Assembly (NCBI GenBank): GCA_016222805.1 | Contig: JACRQG010000007.1 | Location: 558,001 to 622,000 of the forward strand | Reading direction: 5' to 3' | Length of the DNA: 64,000 nucleotides | From: Verrucomicrobiota bacterium | GTDB taxonomy: Bacteria; Verrucomicrobiota; Verrucomicrobiia; Opitutales; Opitutaceae | In this document: positions 17,920 through 27,145 of the stretch, in pieces | Layout: each line of letters starts with the position of its first letter | Numbering within the stretch: position 1 is the first letter of the stretch | Notes under the pieces: generated by a model | Database searches by the model: none | Told to the model about the DNA's origin: nothing | Seen by the model: the letters and a program-made list of their open reading frames with translations, nothing else | Position numbers and translations under genes: made by a program

Positions 17920-18777
17920 GTGCCTCCCTTGAAACCGCTCACCCTCCTGGTCTCCTGCCTCGGCCTCGTCAGCGCGGTGGCCGCCGCCACCTCCAACGGC
18001 GAACCTCCCGTCCTCCTCGGGGCTCATGCCCACAATGATTACCGGCAGAAGCGGCCGCTTCGGGATGCCCTGGACCACGGCTTCGGGATCATCGAGGCGG
18101 ACATCTGGCTCGTGGAGGAGCGCCTGTTGGTGGCCCACGATCGCAAGGACGTAAATCCGGAGCGGACGCTGCAGGCCCTTTATCTGGAACCCTTGCGGGA
18201 GCGGGTGCGCCAGAACGGGGGGAGAGTCTACCGCGGCGGGCCCACGGTGACCCTGGTGATCGATGTGAAATCAGAGGCCGGGCCGACGTTGGTCCGGCTG
18301 CACCCGGTGCTCGAGCAGTACGCCGAAATGCTCACCGAGTTTGACCGGACCGGAAGGCGCGAGCGCGCCGTGACGGTGATCCTCTCGGGCAACCGCGACC
18401 AGGCCGGCCTGGCCGCGATGCCCCGGCGGTTGGCGGCGCTGGACGGGAGGCGGGAGCATCTTGATTCCGATGTCTCCGTCGACCTCGTGCCCATCATCAG
18501 CGAGAACTGGCGGACCTTGTCGGACTGGAATTGGCGCGATCCCATGCCGGAATCGGTGCGGCCGCGGCTCGCGGAGTGGGTGCAGCGGGCGCATGCGCGG
18601 GGCCGGCTGGTGCGCTTTTGGGGGGTGCCGGATCGGCCGGATGCCTGGGAGGTGTTGCTGGCGGCAGGGGTGGACGTGATCGGGTCCGACAATTTGGGCG
18701 CCCTGCAGGCTTTCCTGTTGCAGAGGCGCGAGCGGGCCCGGGGGGCCGACGGTGACGGCCACCGGCCGCGGCCCTAA
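17920..18777 (+). CDS. secreted PLC-like/glycerophosphodiester phosphodiesterase-fold protein
   Basis: About 285 residues. The start is either GTG at 17920 or TTG at 17929; GGAGGT at 17911-17916 sits close to both, at 3 and 12 nt. An N-terminal signal (LKPLTLLVSCLGLVSAVAAA) is followed by GAHAHNDYRQKRPLRDALDHGF with IIEADIWL and LLVAHDRKDV, the His/Asn/Glu/Asp pattern of the PI-PLC/GDPD TIM barrel. Further elements are VTLVIDVKSEAG, a late RLVRFWGVPD, and the final strand AAGVDVIGSDNL. It would cleave a phosphodiester outside the cytoplasm; the substrate is unknown. The family also includes fungal AIM6-like proteins. Confidence 0.78.
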   Translation: MPPLKPLTLLVSCLGLVSAVAAATSNGEPPVLLGAHAHNDYRQKRPLRDALDHGFGIIEADIWLVEERLLVAHDRKDVNPERTLQALYLEPLRERVRQNGGRVYRGGPTVTLVIDVKSEAGPTLVRLHPVLEQYAEMLTEFDRTGRRERAVTVILSGNRDQAGLAAMPRRLAALDGRREHLDSDVSVDLVPIISENWRTLSDWNWRDPMPESVRPRLAEWVQRAHARGRLVRFWGVPDRPDAWEVLLAAGVDVIGSDNLGALQAFLLQRRERARGADGDGHRPRP

Positions 18778-18974
18778 CCTCGGTCCGATTTTCACCGGGA
18801 GGAACCCCGGCGGTCTTCGTCGTCGAGGCGGCAAGCAGCCGTGCGGCGTCGCCCCGGTGGCGGGAGTGTTAAGGCCTTGCCAATCCTGGCTTGGAGCGGT
18901 CTCTTCACAGTCTCAAGCGCCTGGTCGCCCGGAGACCGGAAGGCCCGTCTTTCTGCCTGAAAATCTTTCCCGCC

Positions 18975-21359
18975 ATGACGAGAACTACCGCGTCCTTTCA
19001 CTTGCTTCGCTTCGCGCTGCGCGTGCTGGCGGCTGGCGGATCGCTGATGCTGGCCGGCACGGGTTGGGGACAGACGCTCGGAGATGAGTTCGAGCCGGAT
19101 GACGGGGCGACGACGGCCAAGCCGATTGCCAATGGGCAGACCCAGACGCGTTCCCTCGTACCGGCGGATGCCGACTGGATTGTGTTCGTGGTGGGGGCGG
19201 CGGGCGCCACCAACGTGCGGATTGAAACCGGGGCGCCGACCGGGGCGGCCCCCAGTGACACCGAGATCTGGCTCTATAACTCCCAGAGCCTGGTGAAGGA
19301 ACTCGCCTACAACGACAATGCGGCGTCAACGACCGGATTCTCCCTCATCACGCTGACGTCCCTTCCGGGCGGGACTTACTACATCAAGGTGGCGGCAAAG
19401 GGCGGAACAACCTTGGTGCCAGCCTATGTGATCCGGGCGACCTGGACGGACCGGAGCGATGCCTTCGAATCCGACAACAGCGCTGCGGCGGCGAAGCTGA
19501 TCACCAACGGGGTGAGCCAGGAACACTCGATCCATGCGACGGACGACGAGGACTGGGTGGCTTTTGTCGTCGGAAGCGGAGGGGCGACGAACCTGCGCAT
19601 CGAAACGTCCGGGCAGGTGGGCGACACGGAAATGTGGCTCTTCGGGCCCGGCAGCGCCACCGCGCAGCTGGGATACAACGACGACGCAGACGGCACCAAG
19701 TTTTCGGTCATCACCCAGGCATCCCTGGCGGCGGGGACGTACTTCATCAAGGTGACCTCCTTCGGCCTGGGCAGCACCCTCAGCGCCTACAACCTGCGCG
19801 CAACGTGGACGGAGCGGGGGGATAGTTTCGAGTCCGACGACACACCGGCGACCGCGAAGACGATTGCCAATGGCGTGACGCAGAACCGCTCGATCCACGT
19901 GGCGACCGACGTGGATTGGGCCACCTTCACCGTGGGGGGCAATGGCGCCACCAATGTGCGGATCGAGACCGCCGGGAACAGCGGCGACACCGAGATGTGG
20001 CTCTTCGGGCCGAACAGTTCGACGGCGCAACTGGACTACAATGACGATGGTGGAACGAGCACGTTTTCCGCGATCACGCGCGCGACCCTTGCCCCCGGGA
20101 CCTACTACGTGAAGGTGGCGGAGTTCGGCGGCAACGCGACGATCAGCGCCTATTCCCTGCGGGTGACATGGACGGACTCCGTCCCGCCGCCTCCGGGAGA
20201 CTCGTATGAGACTGACGACACACCCGAGACGGCGAAAGCGATCGCCAACGGCGCGACCCAGAACCGGTCGATCCACGTGGCCGGCGATGTCGACTGGGCG
20301 ACCTTCACGGTCGGGCCAACCGGGGCGTCCAATGTGCGGATCCAGACCGCCGGCGCGAGTGGTGACACCGAATTGTGGTTGTACGGGCCGGACAGCCCAA
20401 CGCTGCCGGTGGCCTACGATGACGAAAGCGGGGGCGGGGGATTCTCGCTCATCGCCGTCAACGGCCTGGTGGCCGGCAAGTATTACGTCAAGGTGGCGGA
20501 GTTCGGGAACAACAGCGCAATCAACAGTTATACGCTGAGGGCGAGCTGGAGTGACGGTCTGCCTCCGGCGCCGTCCGGCGGGCGTCTCGTCAACCTCTCG
20601 ATCCGCACCAGCGCCGGGAGCGGGGCACAAACCGTGGTGGTGGGATTCGTGCTCTCGGGGGCCGGCACCAAGCAGGTGCTTCTGCGGGGAGTCGGGCCCA
20701 CGTTGGGCAGCCTGGGCGTGGCCGGGGCCCTGGCCGACCCGACGATGCAGCTCTACAGCGGCACGAACGTGTTGGCGGCCAACGACAATTGGGGCACCAG
20801 TGCGGGCGTACGGGAGGCCGCCACTACCGTCGGAGCCTTCGCCTTGCCCACGGGCAGTCTCGACGCCGCCCTGCTTCAGACCCTGGGGGTCGGCGCCTAC
20901 ACCCTCCAGATTGGCGGCGGCAGCGGTGTGACCCTCGTGGAGGCCTACGAGGTACCGTCGACGGCGCCCGTGCGGTTGAGCAATGTGTCCGCCCGGACTC
21001 AGGTCGGACTCGGAGACGATGCCTTGATCGCCGGCTTTGTGATTGCAGGCAACGGCGCTCGCAACGTCCTGATTCGCGCCATCGGACCCGGTTTGTCGCA
21101 GTTTGGCGTCAACGACGTGCTCGCGGATCCCAAGCTCGATCTCTATCGCGGTTCGGCCGTGATTCAGACGAACGACAACTGGGGCGGCACCGCCGCCCTG
21201 ACCGCGGCTTTCGGCCAGGTGGGTGCGTTTGCGCTTCCCACCAATTCGCGCGATGCCGTGCTCCAGACGTCGCTCCAGCCGGGAGCCTACTCGGTGCAGA
21301 TCTCCGGCGTCGGCGGCACCACCGGCGTGGCGATGGTCGAAGTCTACGAGCTGCCTTGA
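18975..21359 (+). CDS. secreted repeat protein: four PPC-like domains and two C-terminal IRA(V/I)GP repeats
   Basis: 794 residues with a signal peptide (to about residue 33, ending AGTGWGQ). Four tandem ~121-126-residue units begin at nt 19083, 19458, 19821 and 20199. Each runs D-x-F/Y-E-x-D-D ... AKxIxNG ... DxDWxxFxVG ... GDTExWLxGP ... AGxYxxKV, the bacterial pre-peptidase C-terminal (PPC)-like pattern. Two further repeats begin about 20580 and 20968 (RLVNLSIRT / RLSNVSART, then GVGPTLGSLGV / AIGPGLSQFGV, then NDNWG). The latter module is frequent at the C-terminus of Opitutales surface proteins and probably has no defined role. There is no catalytic domain, so it is likely a binding or surface protein. 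Repeats 3 and 4 are also very similar at the DNA level, pointing to recent duplication. Confidence 0.8.
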   Translation: MTRTTASFHLLRFALRVLAAGGSLMLAGTGWGQTLGDEFEPDDGATTAKPIANGQTQTRSLVPADADWIVFVVGAAGATNVRIETGAPTGAAPSDTEIWLYNSQSLVKELAYNDNAASTTGFSLITLTSLPGGTYYIKVAAKGGTTLVPAYVIRATWTDRSDAFESDNSAAAAKLITNGVSQEHSIHATDDEDWVAFVVGSGGATNLRIETSGQVGDTEMWLFGPGSATAQLGYNDDADGTKFSVITQASLAAGTYFIKVTSFGLGSTLSAYNLRATWTERGDSFESDDTPATAKTIANGVTQNRSIHVATDVDWATFTVGGNGATNVRIETAGNSGDTEMWLFGPNSSTAQLDYNDDGGTSTFSAITRATLAPGTYYVKVAEFGGNATISAYSLRVTWTDSVPPPPGDSYETDDTPETAKAIANGATQNRSIHVAGDVDWATFTVGPTGASNVRIQTAGASGDTELWLYGPDSPTLPVAYDDESGGGGFSLIAVNGLVAGKYYVKVAEFGNNSAINSYTLRASWSDGLPPAPSGGRLVNLSIRTSAGSGAQTVVVGFVLSGAGTKQVLLRGVGPTLGSLGVAGALADPTMQLYSGTNVLAANDNWGTSAGVREAATTVGAFALPTGSLDAALLQTLGVGAYTLQIGGGSGVTLVEAYEVPSTAPVRLSNVSARTQVGLGDDALIAGFVIAGNGARNVLIRAIGPGLSQFGVNDVLADPKLDLYRGSAVIQTNDNWGGTAALTAAFGQVGAFALPTNSRDAVLQTSLQPGAYSVQISGVGGTTGVAMVEVYELP

Positions 21360-21378
21360 CCGGCGGGCGCGCCGGGGG

Positions 21379-22416
21379 CTACGGCGTCAGGATCACCTTC
21401 ATGTAGCGCCCGCCGTCCTTGGCGCTCAGGCGGGCGAACCAGGCCGCGCCTTCCGCGAGGGGAGCGACGGTTTCGATCATCGGCTGCACGTCGATGATCC
21501 CACGTGCGATCAGGTCGAGACAGAGCGGGTACTCCCCGGCGCTTGCGCATGAGCCCAACAGGGTGAGCTCCTTGGTCACGACCGCCTGCAGCGGGAAGTC
21601 CTGGGTCTTGGGCGCGAGATTGCCCACCAGGACGCACGTGCCGCCGCGTTTCAAGACGGCGAGCGCGAGATTGAGGGTCGGGGTGAAGCCCACGACTTCA
21701 AACGCGAGATCGGCCCCGAGGCCCCCGGTGAGCCGGGCCACTTCCGCGGCGACGTCGGCGGTGCCGGAATTGAGGGTGTGCGTCGCTCCGAGGCGGCGGG
21801 CGAGAGCCAGCCGGTTGTCGGCGAGATCGACGGCGATGATTGCCTTCGCCCCCGCCCACCGCAGGGCCTGGATCACGAGCAGGCCGATCATCCCGCTGCC
21901 GATCACCACGGCGGTCGCCCCCGGGTTCAGCCGGGCCCGCTGCACGGCATGCACCGCGATCGAGACCGGCTCGACCATCGCGGCGTGCGGATAGGAAAGG
22001 GCGTCGGGCAGTCGGTACAGAATGCGAGCGGGCAGGGCGAGGTGCTCGGCGAAGGCGCCGTGCTGCTTGTATTCCGCCGGCGAGACGCCGACGACGCGGC
22101 GATTCTCGCAGAGGTTCACCTGGCCCGCGTGGCAGAAGCGGCAGCGGCCGCAGGAAATCGTCGAGTCGAACGTCACGCGATCGCCCGGGCGCCAGCCGGT
22201 CACCTGCGAACCCAGGGCGACCACTTCGCCCGAGGCCTCGTGCCCCATGATCAACGGCGGCTGCCGCCGGCCGCTCGAGCCATCCCAGCCGTGGATGTCG
22301 CTGCCGCAGATTCCGCAGGCGTGCACGCGCACGACTACTTCGTCGTCCGCGGGCCGAGGGTCGGGAAAGTCGACCAGTTCAAGCTGGGACGGGGCGGTGA
22401 GGAGGAGGGCTTTCAT
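21379..22416 (-). CDS. zinc-dependent medium-chain alcohol/sugar dehydrogenase
   Basis: 345 residues from the ATG at MKALLLTAPSQ. The catalytic zinc ligands are in ACGICGSDIHGWDG and IMGHEASGEVV. The structural zinc cluster is CGRCRFCHAGQVNLC. A Rossmann fold follows (AVVIGSGMIGLLVIQALRWAGAKAII). The pattern is that of sorbitol, threonine or related polyol dehydrogenases, with NAD(P) as cofactor. It is divergent from the sugar-binding-protein gene of the ABC transporter (170 nt between starts), which suggests a role in metabolism of the imported sugar or polyol; this link is inferred. Confidence 0.88.
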   Translation of the reverse strand: MKALLLTAPSQLELVDFPDPRPADDEVVVRVHACGICGSDIHGWDGSSGRRQPPLIMGHEASGEVVALGSQVTGWRPGDRVTFDSTISCGRCRFCHAGQVNLCENRRVVGVSPAEYKQHGAFAEHLALPARILYRLPDALSYPHAAMVEPVSIAVHAVQRARLNPGATAVVIGSGMIGLLVIQALRWAGAKAIIAVDLADNRLALARRLGATHTLNSGTADVAAEVARLTGGLGADLAFEVVGFTPTLNLALAVLKRGGTCVLVGNLAPKTQDFPLQAVVTKELTLLGSCASAGEYPLCLDLIARGIIDVQPMIETVAPLAEGAAWFARLSAKDGGRYMKVILTP

Positions 22417-22586
22417 GGAGATCGGCGGGCGCCCCGGACGACAACGTGGCGCCTGATTGCTCTCGATACGCGGTTGCCGCCCATCGGCCAGTCTATTCCC
22501 GCGCGGCGGAATGCCCCTGCCGGCGCACACCTTTCTTGCCGCGGCTCCCGCGAGCGTTCAACGTGCGAACTTCGCTCCTTCCTTCC

Positions 22587-23552
22587 ATGCATCGCACCCT
22601 GCTTCGCCCCCTGGCTTCCCCCTTCCTGCTGCTTGCCGCGGCCCTGTGCATCGCCTGCCCGGCCCTCCACGCCGCGGGCAAGACCCTTAAGGTCGGGTTT
22701 GCGCAGACTGGGGCGGAGAGCGCCTGGCGCACGGCCAACTCGGAGTCGATGAAGTCCGAAGCCGCCAAGCGCGGTATCGACCTCAAGTTTTCCGACGGCC
22801 AAGGGAAGCAGGAGAATCAGATTCGCGCGGTGCGGTCCTTCATCACCCAGGGGGTGGATGCCATCGTGATCGCGCCGATTGTCGAGACCGGCTGGGATCC
22901 GGTGCTGCGCGAGGCGAAACGGGCCAAGATCCCCGTGATCCTCACCGACCGCACCATCCAGACCTCCGATGAATCGCTGTATGCGTGCTTTATCGGCTCG
23001 GATTTCTACGAGGAGGGCAAGATGGCGGCCGACTGGCTGGCGAAGTTCACGGGCGGCAAGGGCAGCATCGTGGAACTGCAGGGCACGCCTGGCTCCGCCC
23101 CGGCCAACGAACGGCGCAAGGCCTTTGGCGACGGCATCAAGAAATACCCCGGCCTGAAGATCATCGACTCGCAGAGCGGCAATTTCGAGCGCAGCGGCGG
23201 CAAGCAGGTGATGGAGGCGTTCCTCAAGAAACACGGCAAGGCGATCGGGATCGTGTACGCCCACAACGACGACATGGCGCTCGGCGCGGCGCAGGCGATC
23301 GAGGAAGCCGGCCTGAAGCCCGGCAAGGACATCGTCCTGGTGAGCATCGATGCAATCAAGGAAGCGGTCGCGGCGGTGGCGGCGGGGCGGTTGAACTGCA
23401 CCGTCGAGTGCAATCCGCTCTTCGGCCCGAAGGTCTTCGATACCGTCAGCAAGCTGCTGGCCGGTGAAAAGGTGCCGAAGAAGATGTACAACAAGGACGA
23501 GCTGTTCGACGCCACCAACGCCGCCAAGGTGCTGCCGTCGCGGCAGTACTGA
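22587..23552 (+). CDS. ytfQ: periplasmic sugar-binding protein of a YtfQ-type ABC importer
   Basis: 321 residues from the ATG at MHRTLLRPLASP, with a Sec signal ending about CPALHAAG. The mature protein starts KTLKVGFAQTGAESAWRTAN and continues FSDGQGKQENQIRAVRSFI, GVDAIVIAPIVETGWDP, the family-typical VILTDRTIQTSDESLYACFI, and YAHNDDMALGAAQAIEEAG. These match the galactofuranose-binding YtfQ group of periplasmic-binding-protein family 4. The two permeases and ATPase downstream complete the importer. The furanose form of arabinose or galactose is a plausible ligand; the ara genes nearby favour arabinose, but this is inference. Confidence 0.88.
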   Translation: MHRTLLRPLASPFLLLAAALCIACPALHAAGKTLKVGFAQTGAESAWRTANSESMKSEAAKRGIDLKFSDGQGKQENQIRAVRSFITQGVDAIVIAPIVETGWDPVLREAKRAKIPVILTDRTIQTSDESLYACFIGSDFYEEGKMAADWLAKFTGGKGSIVELQGTPGSAPANERRKAFGDGIKKYPGLKIIDSQSGNFERSGGKQVMEAFLKKHGKAIGIVYAHNDDMALGAAQAIEEAGLKPGKDIVLVSIDAIKEAVAAVAAGRLNCTVECNPLFGPKVFDTVSKLLAGEKVPKKMYNKDELFDATNAAKVLPSRQY

Positions 23553-23553
23553 G

Positions 23554-23570
23554 GCCCCTGAATCGGGGGC
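23554..23570 (+). terminator. hairpin between binding-protein and ATPase genes
   Basis: Directly after the ytfQ stop, GCCCC pairs with GGGGC around a 7-nt loop (TGAATCG). No T-tract follows, so it is more likely an mRNA-stabilising or attenuating hairpin that favours higher binding-protein expression than a full terminator. Confidence 0.35.
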
Positions 23571-23639
23571 GCGGCGCTCGCACCACGGCCGCCATCCGGG
23601 CGGGTGAGGGCACCCGTCCTCCCGTCACTCCCTTTCATC

Positions 23640-25187
23640 GTGCCCGACCAGCCTCTCCTCGAACTCCGCGGAATCACCAAGCGGTTCCCCGGAGTGCTGG
23701 CGTTGAGCGGGGTGGACTTCACCCTGCGGGTGGGAGAAATCCACGCCCTGCTCGGAGAGAATGGCGCTGGTAAGTCGACTCTCATCAAGGTCCTGACGGG
23801 CGTGCACCCGGCCGAGGAAGGGACGATCACCCTGGCGGGTCGGAGGGTGGCGCCGGCCTCGCCGAAGGAGGCGGAGCGCGCGGGCATCAGCACGGTTTAC
23901 CAGGAGGTGAATCTCATCCCGGCGCTCTCGGTCGCCGAGAACATCGCGCTCGGCCGGCAACCCGGGCGGCTGGGCTTCATTCACTGGCGGGCGATGCGGC
24001 GGCATGCGCGCGAGGCCCTGGCGCGGCTCGAAATCGACTGCGACGTCGATGCCGAGCTGGGTTCGCTGTCGGTGGCCCTGCAGCAAATGGTGGCCATCGC
24101 CCGCGCCCTCGACCTGCGGGCACGCCTGCTGGTGCTCGATGAGCCGACCGCCAGTCTCGACGAGAAGGAGGTCGCGGAGCTCTTCAAGGTGATGCGCCGC
24201 CTGCGCGGCGAGGGGCTCGGCATCGTGTTCGTGACGCACTTCCTCGATCAGGTCTATGCCGTGAGCGATCGGATGACGGTCCTGCGCAACGGCCAGCTCG
24301 TCGGCGAATACGTCCCGGCCGAACTGCCGCGGCTGGGTCTCGTCAGCAAGATGCTGGGACGCGAGGTGAAGGATGAGGTTGGGCGGACCCAGCCGTCCGA
24401 CACAATGGGCGCAAAGGTTGAAACCCCGCTCAGGGACGCCGCGGTGCCACGCCCGGCCGGCACCGTGCTGCTGGAGGCGAAGGGTCTGCACCGCCGGGGT
24501 GCCGTGCAACCGCTCGACTTGCAGCTGCGGCCCGGGGAAGTGGCGGGACTGGCCGGCCTGCTCGGCTCCGGACGCACCGAGACCGCGCGCTTGCTGTTTG
24601 GAATCGACCGGGCGGACGGGGGCAGCCTCATCCTCAAGGGCCAATCCGTACGGATCGGTTCGCCGCGCGACGCCGTCCGGCTGGGCCTGGCGTTCTGTTC
24701 CGAGGACCGAAAGACCGAGGGCATCCTGCCCAACCTGTCGGTGCGGGAGAACCTGATCTTTGCGCTGCAGGCGAAACAGGGGGCCTGGCGGACCCTGGCC
24801 CGGGCGGAGCAGGAGCGGCTCTGCGACCACTACATTTCGGCGCTGCGGATCAAGACCGCCGATGCCGAGACGCCCATCCGCAACCTCTCCGGAGGCAACC
24901 AACAGAAAGTCCTGCTCGCGCGCTGGCTCGCGACCCGGCCGGAACTCATCATTCTCGACGAACCGACGCGGGGCATCGACGTGGGGGCGAAGGCCGAGAT
25001 CGAGCAACTGATCGCGAAACTGCGGGCTGACGGTCTTTCGGTGCTGCTGATCTCCTCGGAGATTGAGGAGATTGTCCGCAACTGCGCGCGCGTCCTGGTG
25101 CTGCGGGAGCGGCGGCCGGCGGGAGAGATCGCCGGCGCGGAGGTCACGACCGAACGGCTGATGCAGAAAATGGCGGGGCACGCATGA
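23640..25187 (+). CDS. ytfR: sugar ABC transporter ATP-binding protein (two tandem ATPase domains)
   Basis: About 515 residues from GTG at 23640 (VPDQPLLELRGITKRF); an in-frame GTG at 23604 is an alternative. The first ATPase domain has Walker A GENGAGKSTLIKVLTG, the Q-loop TVYQEVNLIP and Walker B LLVLDEPTASLDEKE. The signature here is LSVALQQ, the usual degenerate form. The second domain has a degenerate Walker A (GLLGSGRTETARLLFG), LSGGNQQKVLLARWL and LIILDEPTRGIDVGAKAE. This is the RbsA/MglA/AraG/YtfR architecture. It energises import through the two permeases that follow; its stop overlaps the next start by 4 nt. Confidence 0.93.
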   Translation: MPDQPLLELRGITKRFPGVLALSGVDFTLRVGEIHALLGENGAGKSTLIKVLTGVHPAEEGTITLAGRRVAPASPKEAERAGISTVYQEVNLIPALSVAENIALGRQPGRLGFIHWRAMRRHAREALARLEIDCDVDAELGSLSVALQQMVAIARALDLRARLLVLDEPTASLDEKEVAELFKVMRRLRGEGLGIVFVTHFLDQVYAVSDRMTVLRNGQLVGEYVPAELPRLGLVSKMLGREVKDEVGRTQPSDTMGAKVETPLRDAAVPRPAGTVLLEAKGLHRRGAVQPLDLQLRPGEVAGLAGLLGSGRTETARLLFGIDRADGGSLILKGQSVRIGSPRDAVRLGLAFCSEDRKTEGILPNLSVRENLIFALQAKQGAWRTLARAEQERLCDHYISALRIKTADAETPIRNLSGGNQQKVLLARWLATRPELIILDEPTRGIDVGAKAEIEQLIAKLRADGLSVLLISSEIEEIVRNCARVLVLRERRPAGEIAGAEVTTERLMQKMAGHA

Positions 25188-26173
25188 AACGGCACTCCTC
25201 GCTCCTCTGGCTCGCGGTGGGCCTGATCCTGCTGGTGGCGTACAATCTCGTCGGCAATCCGGCCTTCCTGAAGATTTCGGTGCAGGACGGCCACCTTTAC
25301 GGCGTGCCGATCGACATCCTCACCCAGGGTTCGCGAACGATGCTCCTGGCCCTGGGCATGACGCTGGTCATCGCCACGGGCGGCGTCGATCTGTCGGTGG
25401 GGTCGGTCGTGGCGATTGCCGGGGCGGTCTGCGCCTTGCTGCTCAACAGCGGGACCAGTCTCGTGGTGACGCTGGCGGCGGCGGTGGGCGTCGGCGCGCT
25501 GGCCGGCGGCGTGAACGGAACCCTGGTGGCGCGGCTCGGGATCCAGCCGATTGTGGCGACCTTGATTCTGATGGTGGCGGGCCGCGGTATCGCCCAGCTG
25601 ATTTGTGGCGGCCAGGTGATCATCATCGACCGCAAGTCCTTTGAGTTTCTGGCCAACGGGTTCGTGGCCGGCCTGCCCGTGGCCCCGTTGGTCGTGGGGG
25701 GGCTCTACGGGCTGACGCACCTGTTCCTGCGCCGCACCGCGGTGGGCCTTTTTGTCGAGGCGGTGGGAGACAATGAGACCGCGAGCCGCTTCGCGGGTCT
25801 CGCAGCCGCCCGCGTCAAGATCCTGGCCTATGTGTTCTGCGGGGTCTGCGCCGGGCTCACCGGAGTCCTGACGGCCGCCAATATCCGTGCCGCGGATGCC
25901 AATCGCGCGGGTGAGAACGCCGAGCTCGACGCCATCTTTGCGGTGGTGGTGGGCGGCACGGCGCTGACCGGCGGTCGATTTTCGATCCTCGGGACGTTCC
26001 TCGGGGCCCTGTTGATCCAGACCCTGGCCGCAACGATGTACTTCCGCGGGGTGCCGCCGGCGGTGGCGCCCGTGCCCAAGGCGCTGCTCATCCTGGCGGT
26101 ATCGCTGCTGCAGTCGGAAAAACTACGGACCTGGATCGCCAGTCATTGGCGCAGGAAGGAGGGCGCGGTATGA
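25184..26173 (+). CDS. ytfT: sugar ABC transporter permease, YtfT-like
   Basis: 329 residues, hydrophobic, with about eight to ten membrane helices of the BPD_transp_2 family. Typical stretches: LLALGMTLVIATGGVDLSVG near residue 60, ARLGIQPIVATLILMVAGRGIAQLICGGQ, GLFVEAVGDNETASRFAGL (cytoplasmic coupling loop), and AIFAVVVGGTALTGGRFSILG. The start ATG overlaps the ATPase stop by ATGA, and the stop overlaps the next permease start in the same way, so the three are translationally coupled. It forms half of the membrane channel with the YjfF-like protein. Confidence 0.92.
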   Translation: MKRHSSLLWLAVGLILLVAYNLVGNPAFLKISVQDGHLYGVPIDILTQGSRTMLLALGMTLVIATGGVDLSVGSVVAIAGAVCALLLNSGTSLVVTLAAAVGVGALAGGVNGTLVARLGIQPIVATLILMVAGRGIAQLICGGQVIIIDRKSFEFLANGFVAGLPVAPLVVGGLYGLTHLFLRRTAVGLFVEAVGDNETASRFAGLAAARVKILAYVFCGVCAGLTGVLTAANIRAADANRAGENAELDAIFAVVVGGTALTGGRFSILGTFLGALLIQTLAATMYFRGVPPAVAPVPKALLILAVSLLQSEKLRTWIASHWRRKEGAV

Positions 26174-27117
26174 AAAGAAACCTCCCGCTGCTCGCCACCG
26201 GGGCGATCCTCCTGGTGCTCTTTGGCGCGGCCGCGGTGGCCTATGACGGCTTCCTGTCGTCCCGCGTGATCGTGAACCTCTTTGCCGACAATGCCTTTCT
26301 CGGCATCGCGGCGGTGGGCATGACCCTGGTGATTTTTGCGGGCGGCATCGACCTCTCGGTGGGGGCGGTGATTGGCTTCACCTCGATCTTCACGGCCACG
26401 CTGATCACCGGCCGGGGCCTGCATCCGGCGGCGGTCTGGCCGATGGCGATCGGGCTCGGGGCCGTGTTGGGAGCGCTGATGGGAACCCTGGTCCACGTGT
26501 ACCGCCTGCCGGCGTTCCTCATCACCCTGGCGGGCATGTTTCTCGCGCGGGGCATGGGGTTTTGGCTCAACACGGAATCGGTGGGCATTTCCCATCGCTG
26601 GTACGATGCGCTGGCGAACTTCGATCTCGCGATTGGCGATGCGGTGCACGTGCCGGCGGCAGCGCTGCTTCTGCTGGGGGTGGTCCTGGTGGGCTATGTG
26701 GTGGGTCACCACACCCGCTTCGGCCGCACGCTGCTGGCGATTGGCGGCAACGAGCAGTCGGCGCTGCTCATGGGTCTGCCGGTGGGGCCGGCCAAGATTG
26801 CCGTCTACACGCTCAACGGGGCCTGCGCGGCCCTGGCGGGAATCGTGGCGACCGTCTACACCAGTTCGGGGAACGCGAGCATGGGTATCGGGCTGGAACT
26901 CGATGCCATCGCCGTGGTGGTGATCGGCGGCACCTTGCTGACGGGTGGGCGTGGCCATGTGGCCGGCACCCTGTTGGGCGTGCTGATTTTCGGCACGATT
27001 CAGGCCGCGATCCTCTTCGACGGTCGCCTGAGCTCCTGGTGGATGCGCATCGTGGTTGGAGCCCTGCTGCTGACCTTCATCCTGCTGCAGCGGATCTTCG
27101 TCCGGCGAAAGTCCTGA
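26170..27117 (+). CDS. yjfF: sugar ABC transporter permease, YjfF-like
   Basis: 315 residues from the ATG overlapping the previous stop (MKRNLPLLATGAILLV). BPD_transp_2 family: FLGIAAVGMTLVIFAGGIDLSVGAVIGFTS, LPAFLITLAGMFLARGMGFWL with NTESVGISH, FGRTLLAIGGNEQSALLMG, and AIAVVVIGGTLLTGGRGHVAG. The NTESVGI-type periplasmic loop is characteristic of the YjfF branch of the galactofuranose importer. It completes the ytfQRT-yjfF unit and converges with araD, with 28 nt between stops. Confidence 0.9.
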   Translation: MKRNLPLLATGAILLVLFGAAAVAYDGFLSSRVIVNLFADNAFLGIAAVGMTLVIFAGGIDLSVGAVIGFTSIFTATLITGRGLHPAAVWPMAIGLGAVLGALMGTLVHVYRLPAFLITLAGMFLARGMGFWLNTESVGISHRWYDALANFDLAIGDAVHVPAAALLLLGVVLVGYVVGHHTRFGRTLLAIGGNEQSALLMGLPVGPAKIAVYTLNGACAALAGIVATVYTSSGNASMGIGLELDAIAVVVIGGTLLTGGRGHVAGTLLGVLIFGTIQAAILFDGRLSSWWMRIVVGALLLTFILLQRIFVRRKS

Positions 27118-27145
27118 CCGGGCTCGAGGTGCGAGTACCCGCAGG

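Noticed and set aside
18778-18974. Possible riboswitch leader upstream of the PPC-repeat protein
   Set aside because: GC-rich and structured, but no motif of a known class (for example the cyclic-di-GMP conserved GACGCAAAGC core) was found.
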